Shown: positions 1 through 9,206 of the stretch, in pieces
Layout: each line of letters starts with the position of its first letter
Position numbering within the stretch: the first letter of the stretch is position 1
Assembly (NCBI GenBank): GCA_017471245.1
Contig: JAFUVB010000060.1
Span: 1-64,000, forward strand
Length of the DNA: 64,000 bases
Reading direction: 5' to 3'
From: Prevotella sp.
GTDB lineage: Bacteria > Bacteroidota > Bacteroidia > Bacteroidales > Bacteroidaceae
Position numbers and translations under genes: made by a program
The notes under the pieces: model-generated
Told to the model about the DNA's origin: nothing
Database searches by the model: none
The model's input: only the letters and a program-made list of their open reading frames with translations

Positions 1-677
1 ACACGCTGCACCTTATTAGGTTGTGCAGGAGTTATCTTACGGATAAATGCACTCTCGTAGGCTGCATCAGGATCAATGGTCGATGACCAGAAGTAGCCGT
101 AGTCACCAATATGATACTCACTGATGCTTGCCGTACTGTAGGAAGCCAGCTGTCCGGCATAGCCGAAGTTCAGGCCGGTACCCTCTGTCCCCTGTGTGAG
201 CAGAGAGGCTGCTCCCGTTCTCCATCCTGTCTTGTCGGCTTCTTCCTTACTCATGCCGAGAGCCATTTCCAACTGTTTCCAGTCATCGTCGGTAGGCAGG
301 CGCCATCCTTCAGGACAGTTCTCGAGTGCCTGATAGTAGGTATAGTAGTTGCCGAGTGTCTGCAGACGCTGCTCGGCCTCTTCGTCATCACGGGTGTAGA
401 AATTATACTCTATGCCGTTTTCTGTCATATAAGACTGATCGTACCAGGCTTCTCCTGCCCGTGAACTCTCGGCCATCCAGTCGAGATTGCCAATGCGCAC
501 CCATTTGTATTCATTGCCGTTGCGGTCGGTCATAGTGCCTGTTGCAGAGGGGACTACGGTGGGTATTTCTTCATTATCGTCGCCACAGGCAACAAAGAAG
601 CCTGATGAGAGAATGAGAAGCATGGCATAGATGCCCGCCGCTTTCACCCTTTTTGAGATATTAATGTTGTTGTTCAT
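1..677 (-). CDS. FISUMP-domain lipoprotein, C-terminus beyond the window
   Basis: Translating back from the ATG at 677 gives about 225 residues that run off the left edge, so the gene is partial. The start has a lipoprotein signal peptide with lipobox FVAC and Cys31, followed by acidic residues (GDDNEE) of the kind that mark surface export in Bacteroidota. From about residue 50 the sequence (DRNGNEYKWVRIGNLDWMAE, then ALENCPEGWRLPTDDDW) matches the Fibrobacter succinogenes major paralogous (FISUMP) domain, a C-type-lectin-like fold found on cell-surface proteins. It is the last visible gene of the sigma/FecR/SusC/SusD operon, 32 nt after the 305-aa lipoprotein gene. A surface-exposed ligand-binding role is inferred; the ligand is unknown. 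Confidence 0.75.
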   Translation of the reverse strand, partial: MNNNINISKRVKAAGIYAMLLILSSGFFVACGDDNEEIPTVVPSATGTMTDRNGNEYKWVRIGNLDWMAESSRAGEAWYDQSYMTENGIEYNFYTRDDEEAEQRLQTLGNYYTYYQALENCPEGWRLPTDDDWKQLEMALGMSKEEADKTGWRTGAASLLTQGTEGTGLNFGYAGQLASYSTASISEYHIGDYGYFWSSTIDPDAAYESAFIRKITPAQPNKVQR

Positions 678-709
678 ACTTTTCTGCATGTTAAATCTTT
701 CATCAATGT

Positions 710-1627
710 TTATTCAATACCAAACCCCAGGTCTATAACAATCTGGCGGATCAGTGCATATTTTTCCATCATTACGCTTGATGAACCATATTTAGCCTCA
801 AACTCGGATGGAGTGATCGTCAATACCGCTTCCAGCCATTCTGCGAGGTCATCGCTTTGATAATAGAAATAATCGCCCCACCTGTCATCTTCTATATAAT
901 AGAACATACCGAGGTCCCATACTTCTTGGTCGGTGAGCGGTTCGTCCAGGTCATTACCATAGTAAGGCTTGCTGAATGCATAGAATCTGTTAATCTGTTC
1001 TTCTGGAGCCTTACTCATAGCGCCTTTTACAATGTCGAACATCATGTCGCCAAAATATGTCTCAGGGTCTTCGAATGCCTCGCCGTTGTTCATGCTGATG
1101 ACATACGACCGCAGTCCGAGCACCTTATCGATTCTCCTGATGCGGCCGCGATAATAATATTTGAGGTCGTTGACCAGGAAGAAACTAAACGGAGTGTTCT
1201 TGCCCAGTCGCTTCACGAGATATTCCTGAACATATTCAGCTGCCTTGCGCTGCTGGTTGATGTCGCTGATATATTCATAGGAGTATTCTTTGTCGTATTG
1301 CCAATCGATGCTTCCCATGATAAAATAGGTGACATCAAGCAATTCGGGGCGACCTTCGCTCGTCTTGGTGATGAGAGTGTCCTTGAATAGCAGATAACTG
1401 CCCGTCTGGCTGTAGAATTCCCTTCTCAACTGTGCTGTGGGACTGTTGTCGTTGTCAGCCGGAGCAAATCCGTTGATGTCGGCAAGACTTGGGGTGGTGT
1501 CTTCTTCCTCGCCTGAGCAGGCTGCAAACCCGCACACGAGGCATAAGGAAAAGAGAGCCAGCAGTAAGCGATATGCCGTTTTCCCAACTCCTTGGTTTCT
1601 GTTTTTATGATTGAAATTGTTGTTCAT
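710..1627 (-). CDS. Lipoprotein of a SusCD operon, resembling putative zinc-metallopeptidase family
   Basis: A 305-aa lipoprotein with lipobox FAAC and Cys37, followed by GEEED. It sits 36 nt after the susD gene in the same orientation and is part of that operon. The N-terminal third (LRREFYSQTGSYLLFKDTL) and the overall size recall the putative zinc-binding metallopeptidase lipoproteins (Peptidase_Mx1-like) often found beside SusCD pairs. However, no HExxH zinc motif can be seen, so if it belongs to that family it is probably not catalytic. Family assignment is tentative; export to the outer membrane is well supported. Confidence 0.55.
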   Translation of the reverse strand: MNNNFNHKNRNQGVGKTAYRLLLALFSLCLVCGFAACSGEEEDTTPSLADINGFAPADNDNSPTAQLRREFYSQTGSYLLFKDTLITKTSEGRPELLDVTYFIMGSIDWQYDKEYSYEYISDINQQRKAAEYVQEYLVKRLGKNTPFSFFLVNDLKYYYRGRIRRIDKVLGLRSYVISMNNGEAFEDPETYFGDMMFDIVKGAMSKAPEEQINRFYAFSKPYYGNDLDEPLTDQEVWDLGMFYYIEDDRWGDYFYYQSDDLAEWLEAVLTITPSEFEAKYGSSSVMMEKYALIRQIVIDLGFGIE

Positions 1628-1663
1628 AATTACGATTCGTTTTGATGGTTCATACTGATTGGG

Positions 1664-3328
1664 TTAATAATCATCGTCCTCGTCGTATTCGGTAACCACT
1701 TTGAACGGTTGCCGGTATGGTCTTGGGTTGCTGCCAATACTCACCTGATGGTCGCGCACTTGCTTGGGTATGTCAAGTGTGTAAGCTTCATCATTGGGTT
1801 CCAGACGATAGTAGTTGGTGTGATCCCTTACATCCACATCTTCAACCAACTTGATGAAAGTGAAGGTATGCTCAATGGTGGTAGAATAGGGATATTGGGC
1901 ATCCACCTGATAACGGCGCAGGTCAAACCACCGGTGACCTTCCAGACAGAGTTCACGCTCGCGTTCCTCGCGGATGAAAGTGATGAGGCTGGCACCGCTC
2001 AGTGAGATGTCTTCTGCATCTTCAATGCGCTTGTTCCTAAGCAAGTTTAATTGGCGGCATGCCTCGGCATCGTTGCCCATTTGTGCTTCGGCCTCTGCCA
2101 GCAAGAGATATGCCTCTGCCGTGCGCAGGCAGAATACATCACTTGCCGTATTGTAAGTATTGAAATGGGTGGTGCTGTTGTTGATTTTCTTATACGACCA
2201 GCATCTGTTGGAAATATCATCCTTATTGGTGATGTAGGCACCAATGCGTGCGTCGTTTCTGTCGTAGAGGCTGAGCAGGTGATCACTGATGGTGTAGGTG
2301 GGTGCATAAGTGTATTCACCTCCGTAGCGGTTCGCCCGGTTGGGGTACAAGAAAATAGTGTTGCCAAAACAGGAACTGCCGTTAGAGAACACCACTTCTG
2401 CACTCTCTGCGCTGATGGGATAGCCGTCGTTCCAGTTGCGCAGGTCTTGCAGGCTGCTATCCAATGCAAGAGCCTTGCGGGCATAGTCGGCAGCTTCGCT
2501 CCAGTTTTGCATAAAGGCTGCCACGCGACTGCGGAAAATATAGACTGCCAAAATGCCCACGCGATATTTGTTTTTCGGTTTTACCACTTGGGCAAGCAGC
2601 TGCTCTGCCACGTTGAGGTCATCGACAATCTGGTTGTAGACTTCCATCACACTGGAGCGTTGGAATTCAATGTCTTCAATCTCGGCTGAGGTCTTCAGTG
2701 GAATACCTGGGGTTGATGCTGCTGTGGATGGTGCATAGGGCTTGGCGTAGAGGTTTGCCAGCATGAAATAATAGTTGGCGCGCAGGAAATGGCATTCGCC
2801 CTTCACCTGATTCAGCAGCGCCTCGTCGTCTTCGTCAGCAGGAGCCATATCATCGGCAGCGGTAATCACCATGTTGCACTTACCTATTTTTTCATACCCC
2901 ATTAGCCAGTAACTCGCCTCGTCGCTCTCGTTTGAGTTGCGACCCTCTTCGTTGAGGAAACAACTCTGCTGCCAAGTGAAATAAGGATAGTAGGTTGGTG
3001 TGTAGTATTGGCTGTTGTAGGGAGGATAGTAGGTCTCCAGATTCTCTTGTAGTTCATCGCCCATAAAATGGACAATGTCGAAATTCTGGTTGCTAAGAGA
3101 ATAAGTGGAATAGGCTGTGCTTACATAGCCCAGAGGTAGCAGGCAATCGCCTGTGAGCAGTTCGTCAAGGTCGGTCACCGTCTGCACGCGTGCCATGTCC
3201 TGCGAGTACTCCTCCAAGAAGTCGGAGCAGGAAGTAAATAAAGGAAGAAATGCAAATAGCATCCACGAAAGGACGGCGGAGCCTGTTCTTCCTGCCTTGC
3301 TGATATATGTCTTTTTCATTTTTTTCAT
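1664..3328 (-). CDS. SusD/RagB-family outer-membrane lipoprotein
   Basis: A 554-aa lipoprotein; the signal peptide ends in LFTSC with Cys34, followed by SDFLEE, the typical start of SusD homologues. The body has the TPR-rich SusD pattern: a helix with LRANYYFMLANLYAKPY near residue 190, YLLLAEAEAQMGN near 405 and the C-terminal FIREERERELCLEGHRWFDLRRY block. SusD proteins cap the SusC transporter at the cell surface and bind the ligand, usually a glycan, sometimes a peptide or metal complex. It lies 17 nt downstream of its susC partner and is clearly co-transcribed with it. The substrate cannot be told from sequence. Confidence 0.93.
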   Translation of the reverse strand: MKKMKKTYISKAGRTGSAVLSWMLFAFLPLFTSCSDFLEEYSQDMARVQTVTDLDELLTGDCLLPLGYVSTAYSTYSLSNQNFDIVHFMGDELQENLETYYPPYNSQYYTPTYYPYFTWQQSCFLNEEGRNSNESDEASYWLMGYEKIGKCNMVITAADDMAPADEDDEALLNQVKGECHFLRANYYFMLANLYAKPYAPSTAASTPGIPLKTSAEIEDIEFQRSSVMEVYNQIVDDLNVAEQLLAQVVKPKNKYRVGILAVYIFRSRVAAFMQNWSEAADYARKALALDSSLQDLRNWNDGYPISAESAEVVFSNGSSCFGNTIFLYPNRANRYGGEYTYAPTYTISDHLLSLYDRNDARIGAYITNKDDISNRCWSYKKINNSTTHFNTYNTASDVFCLRTAEAYLLLAEAEAQMGNDAEACRQLNLLRNKRIEDAEDISLSGASLITFIREERERELCLEGHRWFDLRRYQVDAQYPYSTTIEHTFTFIKLVEDVDVRDHTNYYRLEPNDEAYTLDIPKQVRDHQVSIGSNPRPYRQPFKVVTEYDEDDDY

Positions 3329-3345
3329 TGTTTCTTGATGTTGTG

Positions 3346-6300
3346 TCAGAATCTTACGTTAAGACCAAAAGAGAAACTGGGACGGTCGGAGAGTTGAATG
3401 GTTGAGAATCCACCCTGCGTGGGAGTTTGTCCTTTCAGGTCAGGATCGCAGATGGTGAAGAGGTTGTAGGCTGATGCGGTCAACTCTAAGCGTGAGATGC
3501 CTATACGGCTCAGCAGCTGGCGACCGAATTCATAGGTAATGCTAATTGACTGCATTTTCAGGTAGTCGGCACTGACCACGCGATGGTTTGAATAGTCATA
3601 CATGTCCCAATAGTTGTCGGCGAGAGGATACACGTCGTTGAAATCACCGAAACTCGTCCAAAGGTTCGAGTACTCAAAATACGCGTTGCTGCTCGGCGTA
3701 ATGATGGCAGGCATCGTGGTATGCGCTTCATCTCCAGGATACTGCCACCTGTTCATGTAGTCGCGGCTGTAGTTCTTATTGGCGTAAATGGTGTTGCCGT
3801 ATCCGCCAGAGGCAGCATTACCGTACATCGCAAACAAACGGGTCTTGGCACCGAGAGAGTAGCCCAAGGTAATATTCGCACGCCAGTTCTTGTAACGGAA
3901 AGTGTTGGTCAGTGATCCCTGAATATCGGCGTCACGCTTGCCGCTGGCCTCAAGCACGGTGGTATAGAAATCAGCTTTCTCCAATCCACGTACTGATGCG
4001 ATGTTATCGAACCAATCATCAATGAGCGGACCACCGTTCACAGGCGACAGCCCCAGGAACCGGTAGCTGTAGAACGTGTTTACACTCTTACCCTTCACCA
4101 TGGCCGTACCATTGAGGAAGTTATTCAGGGTGTAGTCTTGTGCATCCGGGCGGGTATCAAGTGAGTTGATAATCTTTGAGATGGAAGTGGATAATGTCCA
4201 ACGGAAATCTTTTGTTTGGATGGGAGTTGCCGTTATGTCGAAGGAGTATCCCTTGTTGGTTACGTTGCCGCCATTAATGACATAGGATTTTACACCATTG
4301 ACGGTGGAAACCTTTTTCGACATAAAGGCATCCTGGGTCTTCTTGTAGAAGAAGGAGGCTTCCATGGCCAGACGATGATTGAAGAAACTCATATCGAGTC
4401 CCAGATTCCATGACTGAGTCTTTTCCCATTTCAAATCTGGATTCGGGTTGCTCTCGATGTTGGCGAGGAACTGGTTATAGTAGGTAGACATGCCTCCTTT
4501 CCTGATGGTCATCACAGGACTCTCGCTGTCGAGCATGTTTCCCTGAAAACCATAAGAGAGTTTCAACGTGGTGTAATCAATCCACGCGGCTTTAGCCACC
4601 AGACTGCTCAAGTCGTAACTTCCTGATGCTGACCAGATGGGCAGGAAGCGCTCGTTGCTTCGGTCGCCGAAACGGTTGGAGGCATCCACACGACCATTTA
4701 CATTCACTCGCCACAGACGCTTATAACCGAAAGAGAATGATGCGTAAGTTGAGAATTGATTGGTGAGATTATCGGAAAACGACATCGTGTTAGCTGTCTT
4801 CCATGCCGCGTAGCCCGTGTAAATGTTCGGATCAATGTCATTGGCTACCAGCAGTCCGCGGTCGCGGTAGTATCCACGCTCTTTGTAACTATGGTTGCGG
4901 TTGCGGTCGGAGTTGACTTCAACACCTGCCGTGGCATCAATGTTGTATTTTTCGTCTTCACCGAAATACTTGTTGGCATCCAATTGGAAGCGGGCTGTAT
5001 AGTTGAAATCGCGAGTGGTTGACTTTCCTATTTCCCCACCCACCGGACAGCTTGATTCTTCCAGTCTGTCGGCATCGACGGGTACTCCATATTCTGACTC
5101 ACGCAGTTTGGCAATGTGGTAAGTATTCTCTCCCCACCAGCTTTCTTGGTCGGTATTCTGGTATGTAAGTGAGAGAATGGCATTGGCGCGGAGCCAGTCG
5201 GTGAACGTAAACTGCAGGTTGGTGTTGAACGTCATAGAGTTGGTGGCCTGCTTCCTGTAAGAATTCTCCAGTTCATTCAGGATATTATAGTTGTAGTTAT
5301 ACGAATACGACCGCCCAGGGTGGTAGTAATAATACGATCCGTCTTCGTTGTATGCAGGTATGGCACGGTTGGTGGTATAGGCATAGTCCATCGGCCCAAT
5401 TTCATCCTGATAATAGCGGCGATCGGAGTGATATCCATTGAATGAGAACGAGGCCGTGAGCCACTTTGAGAACGTGTTGTCGAGGTTCAGGGCGAAGGTA
5501 TAGCGCTCGTTGTTGTTCCATTTGATTACGTCATCGTCGTTGTTGTAACCGATGGAGGCGTAGTAGCGTGAATTCTTAGAACCTCCGCTCACGCTCATCG
5601 AATGTTGTGTGCTCAGCGAGTTGTGGGTGAGCAGTTTAAACCAATCAGTGTTTTCCGACTCTGCCTTGCTGACAGCCTGAACGAATTCATCGTAGGTGAG
5701 TTTCTTGTTGTATAAGTCTGAAAGCAGTCCCTCATAACCCACTGGTGCCATGTTTCCATCATAGGGATAGTGGTCTTGATAGAGCTCGCGAGAGAACTGG
5801 ATGCGCTCTTTGGCACTCATCACGTCGACAGACCTGTCGCTGTAGCGGGGGCGCAGCTTTCCGTTCATGGAGAAGTTGTAGCTTACCTCTGGCTTGCCTT
5901 CGGAACCGCGTTTCGTGGTCACCACAATCACGCCGTTGGCTGCCTTTGTTCCGTAGATGGCAGTGGCGGCAGCATCTTTCAATACGTCAATACGGTCAAT
6001 GTCTTGCGGGTTGATGCCGGCAATGGCATTACCGATACGGTTCACGTAATCGGGATCGTTCAATTCCTCAGGCGACACATTCACCGGATCGTGGATAATG
6101 ATACCGTCGACCACCCACAGCGGCTCGCGGTTACCGATCAGCGTGCTCGTTCCGCGGATACGGATTCTCGGTGCAACACCCACCTCAGCAGAGTTGTTAC
6201 TCACCAGCAAGTCGGGGATTCGCCCTTCGAGCATCTGGTCGAGTGAGCTTACGTCGGAACGCTGTAGGTCTTCCATCTTGGCAGATGATACCGCAGAGGT

Positions 6301-6924
6301 GAGGCTGCGCTTGTTCAGAACCTGATATCCGGTAACCACCACCTCATCAAGTTCGTGACCTGATTCGAGGATGACATTCTCCGTTACAGGTTTGTTGCCG
6401 GCGGCAATCGTTACGTATTTCGTACCCATGCCCACATACGAGAACTTCAGCACGGTCTTTGAGGTGGGAATCTTAAAGGTGTAGAACCCGTCGGCATCAG
6501 TGACGGTGCACACACGCGTCTCGCCGATACATACCGGCACACCGATAAGCTCGTTTCCTTCATTGTCCCTCACCACACCCTTGACAACGCGCTCTCCGTT
6601 GTCGCGCGACTGCGGCTTGATGGTCACAATGCCGTTGTTTTCCTCGCACTTGCAGCCAATCTGCTGCATCACTTTGTTCATTACTTGCCAAGCCTTGGCG
6701 TTTGTCTCCTTGACAGTCACCCTTGGTTTGTCTTTCATTTCATCGGCGTTGTAGAGAAACTCGATCTTGGTCTGCCGTTTCACTTCGTCGAGAAATTGCT
6801 TCACAGTCACATTCTTCATGTCTACTGTGATGCGGGTGTTGTCGAGAGTCTGTGCTGGCGCAGTGATGGCTACCATGAGGATTGCCAGTAGTGCCAGACT
6901 TCTTTTCAGAATCATTTTTCGCAT
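3346..6924 (-). CDS. SusC/RagA TonB-dependent transporter with STN signalling domain
   Basis: A 1192-aa outer-membrane transporter. After the signal peptide (cleavage near residue 24) comes an STN domain (about 25-105) that contacts FecR, then a CarboxypepD_reg-like domain (about 115-195; GVVRDNEGNELIGVPVCIGE), the TonB box and plug (from about 200; VVVTGYQVLNKRSLTSAVSS), and a long beta-barrel ending in an aromatic residue (SFGLNVRF). The STN domain and the adjacent FecR and ECF sigma genes show that import is coupled to transcription: substrate binding releases the sigma factor, which activates this operon. The gap to fecR is only 15 nt. Its CarboxypepD_reg segment is nearly identical to those in the two other SusC proteins of the window. 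Confidence 0.95.
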   Translation of the reverse strand: MRKMILKRSLALLAILMVAITAPAQTLDNTRITVDMKNVTVKQFLDEVKRQTKIEFLYNADEMKDKPRVTVKETNAKAWQVMNKVMQQIGCKCEENNGIVTIKPQSRDNGERVVKGVVRDNEGNELIGVPVCIGETRVCTVTDADGFYTFKIPTSKTVLKFSYVGMGTKYVTIAAGNKPVTENVILESGHELDEVVVTGYQVLNKRSLTSAVSSAKMEDLQRSDVSSLDQMLEGRIPDLLVSNNSAEVGVAPRIRIRGTSTLIGNREPLWVVDGIIIHDPVNVSPEELNDPDYVNRIGNAIAGINPQDIDRIDVLKDAAATAIYGTKAANGVIVVTTKRGSEGKPEVSYNFSMNGKLRPRYSDRSVDVMSAKERIQFSRELYQDHYPYDGNMAPVGYEGLLSDLYNKKLTYDEFVQAVSKAESENTDWFKLLTHNSLSTQHSMSVSGGSKNSRYYASIGYNNDDDVIKWNNNERYTFALNLDNTFSKWLTASFSFNGYHSDRRYYQDEIGPMDYAYTTNRAIPAYNEDGSYYYYHPGRSYSYNYNYNILNELENSYRKQATNSMTFNTNLQFTFTDWLRANAILSLTYQNTDQESWWGENTYHIAKLRESEYGVPVDADRLEESSCPVGGEIGKSTTRDFNYTARFQLDANKYFGEDEKYNIDATAGVEVNSDRNRNHSYKERGYYRDRGLLVANDIDPNIYTGYAAWKTANTMSFSDNLTNQFSTYASFSFGYKRLWRVNVNGRVDASNRFGDRSNERFLPIWSASGSYDLSSLVAKAAWIDYTTLKLSYGFQGNMLDSESPVMTIRKGGMSTYYNQFLANIESNPNPDLKWEKTQSWNLGLDMSFFNHRLAMEASFFYKKTQDAFMSKKVSTVNGVKSYVINGGNVTNKGYSFDITATPIQTKDFRWTLSTSISKIINSLDTRPDAQDYTLNNFLNGTAMVKGKSVNTFYSYRFLGLSPVNGGPLIDDWFDNIASVRGLEKADFYTTVLEASGKRDADIQGSLTNTFRYKNWRANITLGYSLGAKTRLFAMYGNAASGGYGNTIYANKNYSRDYMNRWQYPGDEAHTTMPAIITPSSNAYFEYSNLWTSFGDFNDVYPLADNYWDMYDYSNHRVVSADYLKMQSISITYEFGRQLLSRIGISRLELTASAYNLFTICDPDLKGQTPTQGGFSTIQLSDRPSFSFGLNVRF

Positions 6925-6939
6925 CTCTCTTTATTTAGG

Positions 6940-8355
6940 TTAATTATTAATGTGAGTTTGTTTTTTTCGAATGATGAGGCTGTTTCCTTGCTGCCTGATA
7001 TCAACGTCACACACGGATGTGATGGCTTGTGTCACGCGGTCGATACCGCCATAGCGCTGCAGGCTTCCTGTGAAGTGGATTTGTCGCAGTTGTTCGTTCT
7101 CAAAGGTAATGTTCCCCATGGCATACCATTGTGCCATTACTCGCATGAGTTGCTCCAATGTGCTGTTTTCGAATACAAAGCGACCTGTATTCCAAGCTAT
7201 ATACGGTTCAACATCCACGTTTTCAACATTGACCGTTGACCGTTGACCATTGACCGTTGATGATTGACCATTGGGCGTTGGCGATTGAACATTGACCGTT
7301 GCCTGCTGACCGGGTTTTAGCATTGTCTCCTTGCCACCAGTAGGTGTAACCGATACGCTTCCCTTCACGAGAACAACGGAAGTGGTATTAGAGGTGAGAG
7401 GCAAGGGGTGAGAGGTGAGAGATTTGTCTTGCTTATGCTCACCTGTACTGACCTCTGTTCTCGTATTCACATTGAATTCTGTACCGTAAACCTTTATATC
7501 CCCATTTGGGGTATGAACGATGAAGGGACGACTCTTGTCCTTGGCGACCATGAAATAAGCTTCACCGTCAAGGATTACGTTGCGGTCGCCGCGCCCGAAC
7601 TTCTCGGGATAAATCAGACGCGTATTATAATTAAGGTGTACCAACGTGCCGTCGTCAAGTGTCAGCCAAAACTCCTTGTCGTGCTTGGTGGTGATGCGCT
7701 TCGCTGCAAGCAGCTGATCCTTGGTTAATGAAGAGGTGATATTAAGTGAAGAGTGATGAGTGAAGAGTGAAGAATGATTCGCTGGTGATTTTTCGCCTTC
7801 GCTCAACAACCCGTCTTCGCTATTCATTTTTCCAAGTGATTCTTCACTCTTCACTCTTAACTCTTCACTTACTCTTAACTCTTCACTTAACTCGGATTCT
7901 TCACTCTTCACTCTTAACTCTTCACTCAAAGCTTCCTGCTTTCCGCTTTGGATGCTCTGCTGCATGGCGAGCTGAACAGCTTCGGAGATTTCGGGCGGAG
8001 TGACTTTCGTGTATTGTGAATACCAGATTCCTGCGCCTGCAACGATAAGCACGAGAATGGCAGCGGCGTATTTGAGAACTGATAGACGGAAGACAGAGGG
8101 GCGGCTACCTGTCGTGCCATCAGAACCATTATCCTTCGCAACATGCTGCTGCAAGAACAGCTGAAGGGCTGCCTGCGTGTCGATGGATGAATATTCTTGA
8201 TACCGTTCAGTAAGGTTGTCGGCATTGGCAATTGCCTCAAATTTTTCTGCCGCATCATGATGGGATGCCAAAAACGATGATAGCGTTTTCTGCTCTTCGG
8301 GAGTAATATCTCCAGAAAGATGTTTCCGGATAAGGGTATTGATATCTGTTGTCAT
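6940..8355 (-). CDS. FecR-family anti-sigma factor with repeat-derived insertions
   Basis: A 471-aa FecR protein. Residues 1-90 form the cytoplasmic sigma-binding part (SGDITPEEQKTLSSFL), residues 92-113 a single membrane helix, and the periplasmic FecR domain follows (FWLTLDDGTLVHLNYNTRLIYP, then GEAYFMVAKDKSRPFIV and the C-terminal DUF4974-like region). It is longer than the two other FecR proteins here (356 and 377 aa). The extra length is low-complexity repeat sequence: residues 142-173 (SEELRVKSEES copies), about 194-211 (HSSLFTHHSSL), 311-325 (KSLTSHPLPLTS) and 358-380 (NGQSSTVNGQRSTVN). The same DNA repeats occur between genes elsewhere. The reading frame is open, so it is probably functional, with the insertions in periplasmic linkers and loops. 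Confidence 0.92.
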   Translation of the reverse strand: MTTDINTLIRKHLSGDITPEEQKTLSSFLASHHDAAEKFEAIANADNLTERYQEYSSIDTQAALQLFLQQHVAKDNGSDGTTGSRPSVFRLSVLKYAAAILVLIVAGAGIWYSQYTKVTPPEISEAVQLAMQQSIQSGKQEALSEELRVKSEESELSEELRVSEELRVKSEESLGKMNSEDGLLSEGEKSPANHSSLFTHHSSLNITSSLTKDQLLAAKRITTKHDKEFWLTLDDGTLVHLNYNTRLIYPEKFGRGDRNVILDGEAYFMVAKDKSRPFIVHTPNGDIKVYGTEFNVNTRTEVSTGEHKQDKSLTSHPLPLTSNTTSVVLVKGSVSVTPTGGKETMLKPGQQATVNVQSPTPNGQSSTVNGQRSTVNVENVDVEPYIAWNTGRFVFENSTLEQLMRVMAQWYAMGNITFENEQLRQIHFTGSLQRYGGIDRVTQAITSVCDVDIRQQGNSLIIRKKQTHINN

Positions 8356-8425
8356 AAAGCGTTTTTATCCCTATGACACAAAAAACGAAAAAACGGTTAC
8401 AAAAAAAACGAGAAAAAACAAAAAA

Positions 8426-8992
8426 CTATTGCGCAAGAAACGACATGAGCAACAAAAGGGCATCCTTGTCAAGGCGTTCACGCAGGAAGGCAACGGCTCT
8501 TTTCTTGTTGGTTCTCACCGTCTCAACAGCCATGTTCAGTGCTTCGGCAATCTCCCTGTTCTTATGTCCCTTCATCACCATCAGCAATACCTCGCGCTGT
8601 CGGGGCGGCATCAGGTCGATCATCAGGAACAGCTGCCGATATACCTCTTCAGAGAATACGGGTTCCTGCCCGTCGTCAGTAATCTTGAATTCTTCAAATT
8701 GTGAGGAGAGCAGCTGTATGCGCCCGCTGTCAGTCTGTAGCTGGCGGAGCTGGTTGAGGCAGCGGTTCCTCACTGTGTTATAGAGATATGCCTTTAATAC
8801 GGAAACACTTGAGAAGACCACTTTCCGCTCCCATAATGCTGCCATTGTGTCTTGCACGGTATCCTCGGCGGCATCTTTGTCTTTAAGGAACTGCAACGCA
8901 TAGCTCACCAGTGCTCCATAATAATGTTCATAGAGCATTTTTGCGGCATCAGAATCCCATCGGGCAATGGCTTCTATTGATAGTGGTTGCAT
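8426..8992 (-). CDS. ECF-type RNA polymerase sigma factor
   Basis: A 188-aa sigma-70 family protein of the ECF group. Region 2 is seen at about residues 10-80 (YEHYYGALVSYALQFLKDKDAAEDTVQDTMAALWE) and region 4 at about 125-175 (LMPPRQREVLLMVMKGHKNREIAEALNMAVETVR), an HTH that reads the -35 element. It is the first gene of the divergon with FecR and SusC and lies 70 nt upstream of fecR. A near-perfect Bacteroidales promoter stands in front of it, so the sigma gene itself is read by the housekeeping sigma factor. It probably drives the SusCD operon when FecR is triggered through the SusC STN domain. Confidence 0.93.
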   Translation of the reverse strand: MQPLSIEAIARWDSDAAKMLYEHYYGALVSYALQFLKDKDAAEDTVQDTMAALWERKVVFSSVSVLKAYLYNTVRNRCLNQLRQLQTDSGRIQLLSSQFEEFKITDDGQEPVFSEEVYRQLFLMIDLMPPRQREVLLMVMKGHKNREIAEALNMAVETVRTNKKRAVAFLRERLDKDALLLLMSFLAQ

Positions 8993-9014
8993 CTTCTTTC
9001 GTTTGTTTCGGCGG

Positions 9015-9045
9015 CAAAGATACGGAAAAACGAGAGAAGAACAAA
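9015..9045 (-). promoter_or_regulatory. Bacteroidales-type promoter for the ECF sigma gene
   Basis: On the minus strand TTTG (9042-9045), 19 nt, then TATCTTTG (9015-9022) fits the TTTG / TAnnTTTG consensus for the primary sigma factor. It lies about 25 nt upstream of the sigma gene start. Confidence 0.8.
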
Positions 9046-9206
9046 ATTATTCATTTGTTTTTTCTTCTGAGGCGGAGTAACTTCGCTATGGAATTCCCAT
9101 AGTTGCGGAAAGTAGAGAGAAGGACAAAAAAAGGTGCGACTGACTTTCTTCACAAAAAGTCAGCCGCTGTAAAATCTAATCTGTTAAAATTATGAGAGAG
9201 AGTTTC

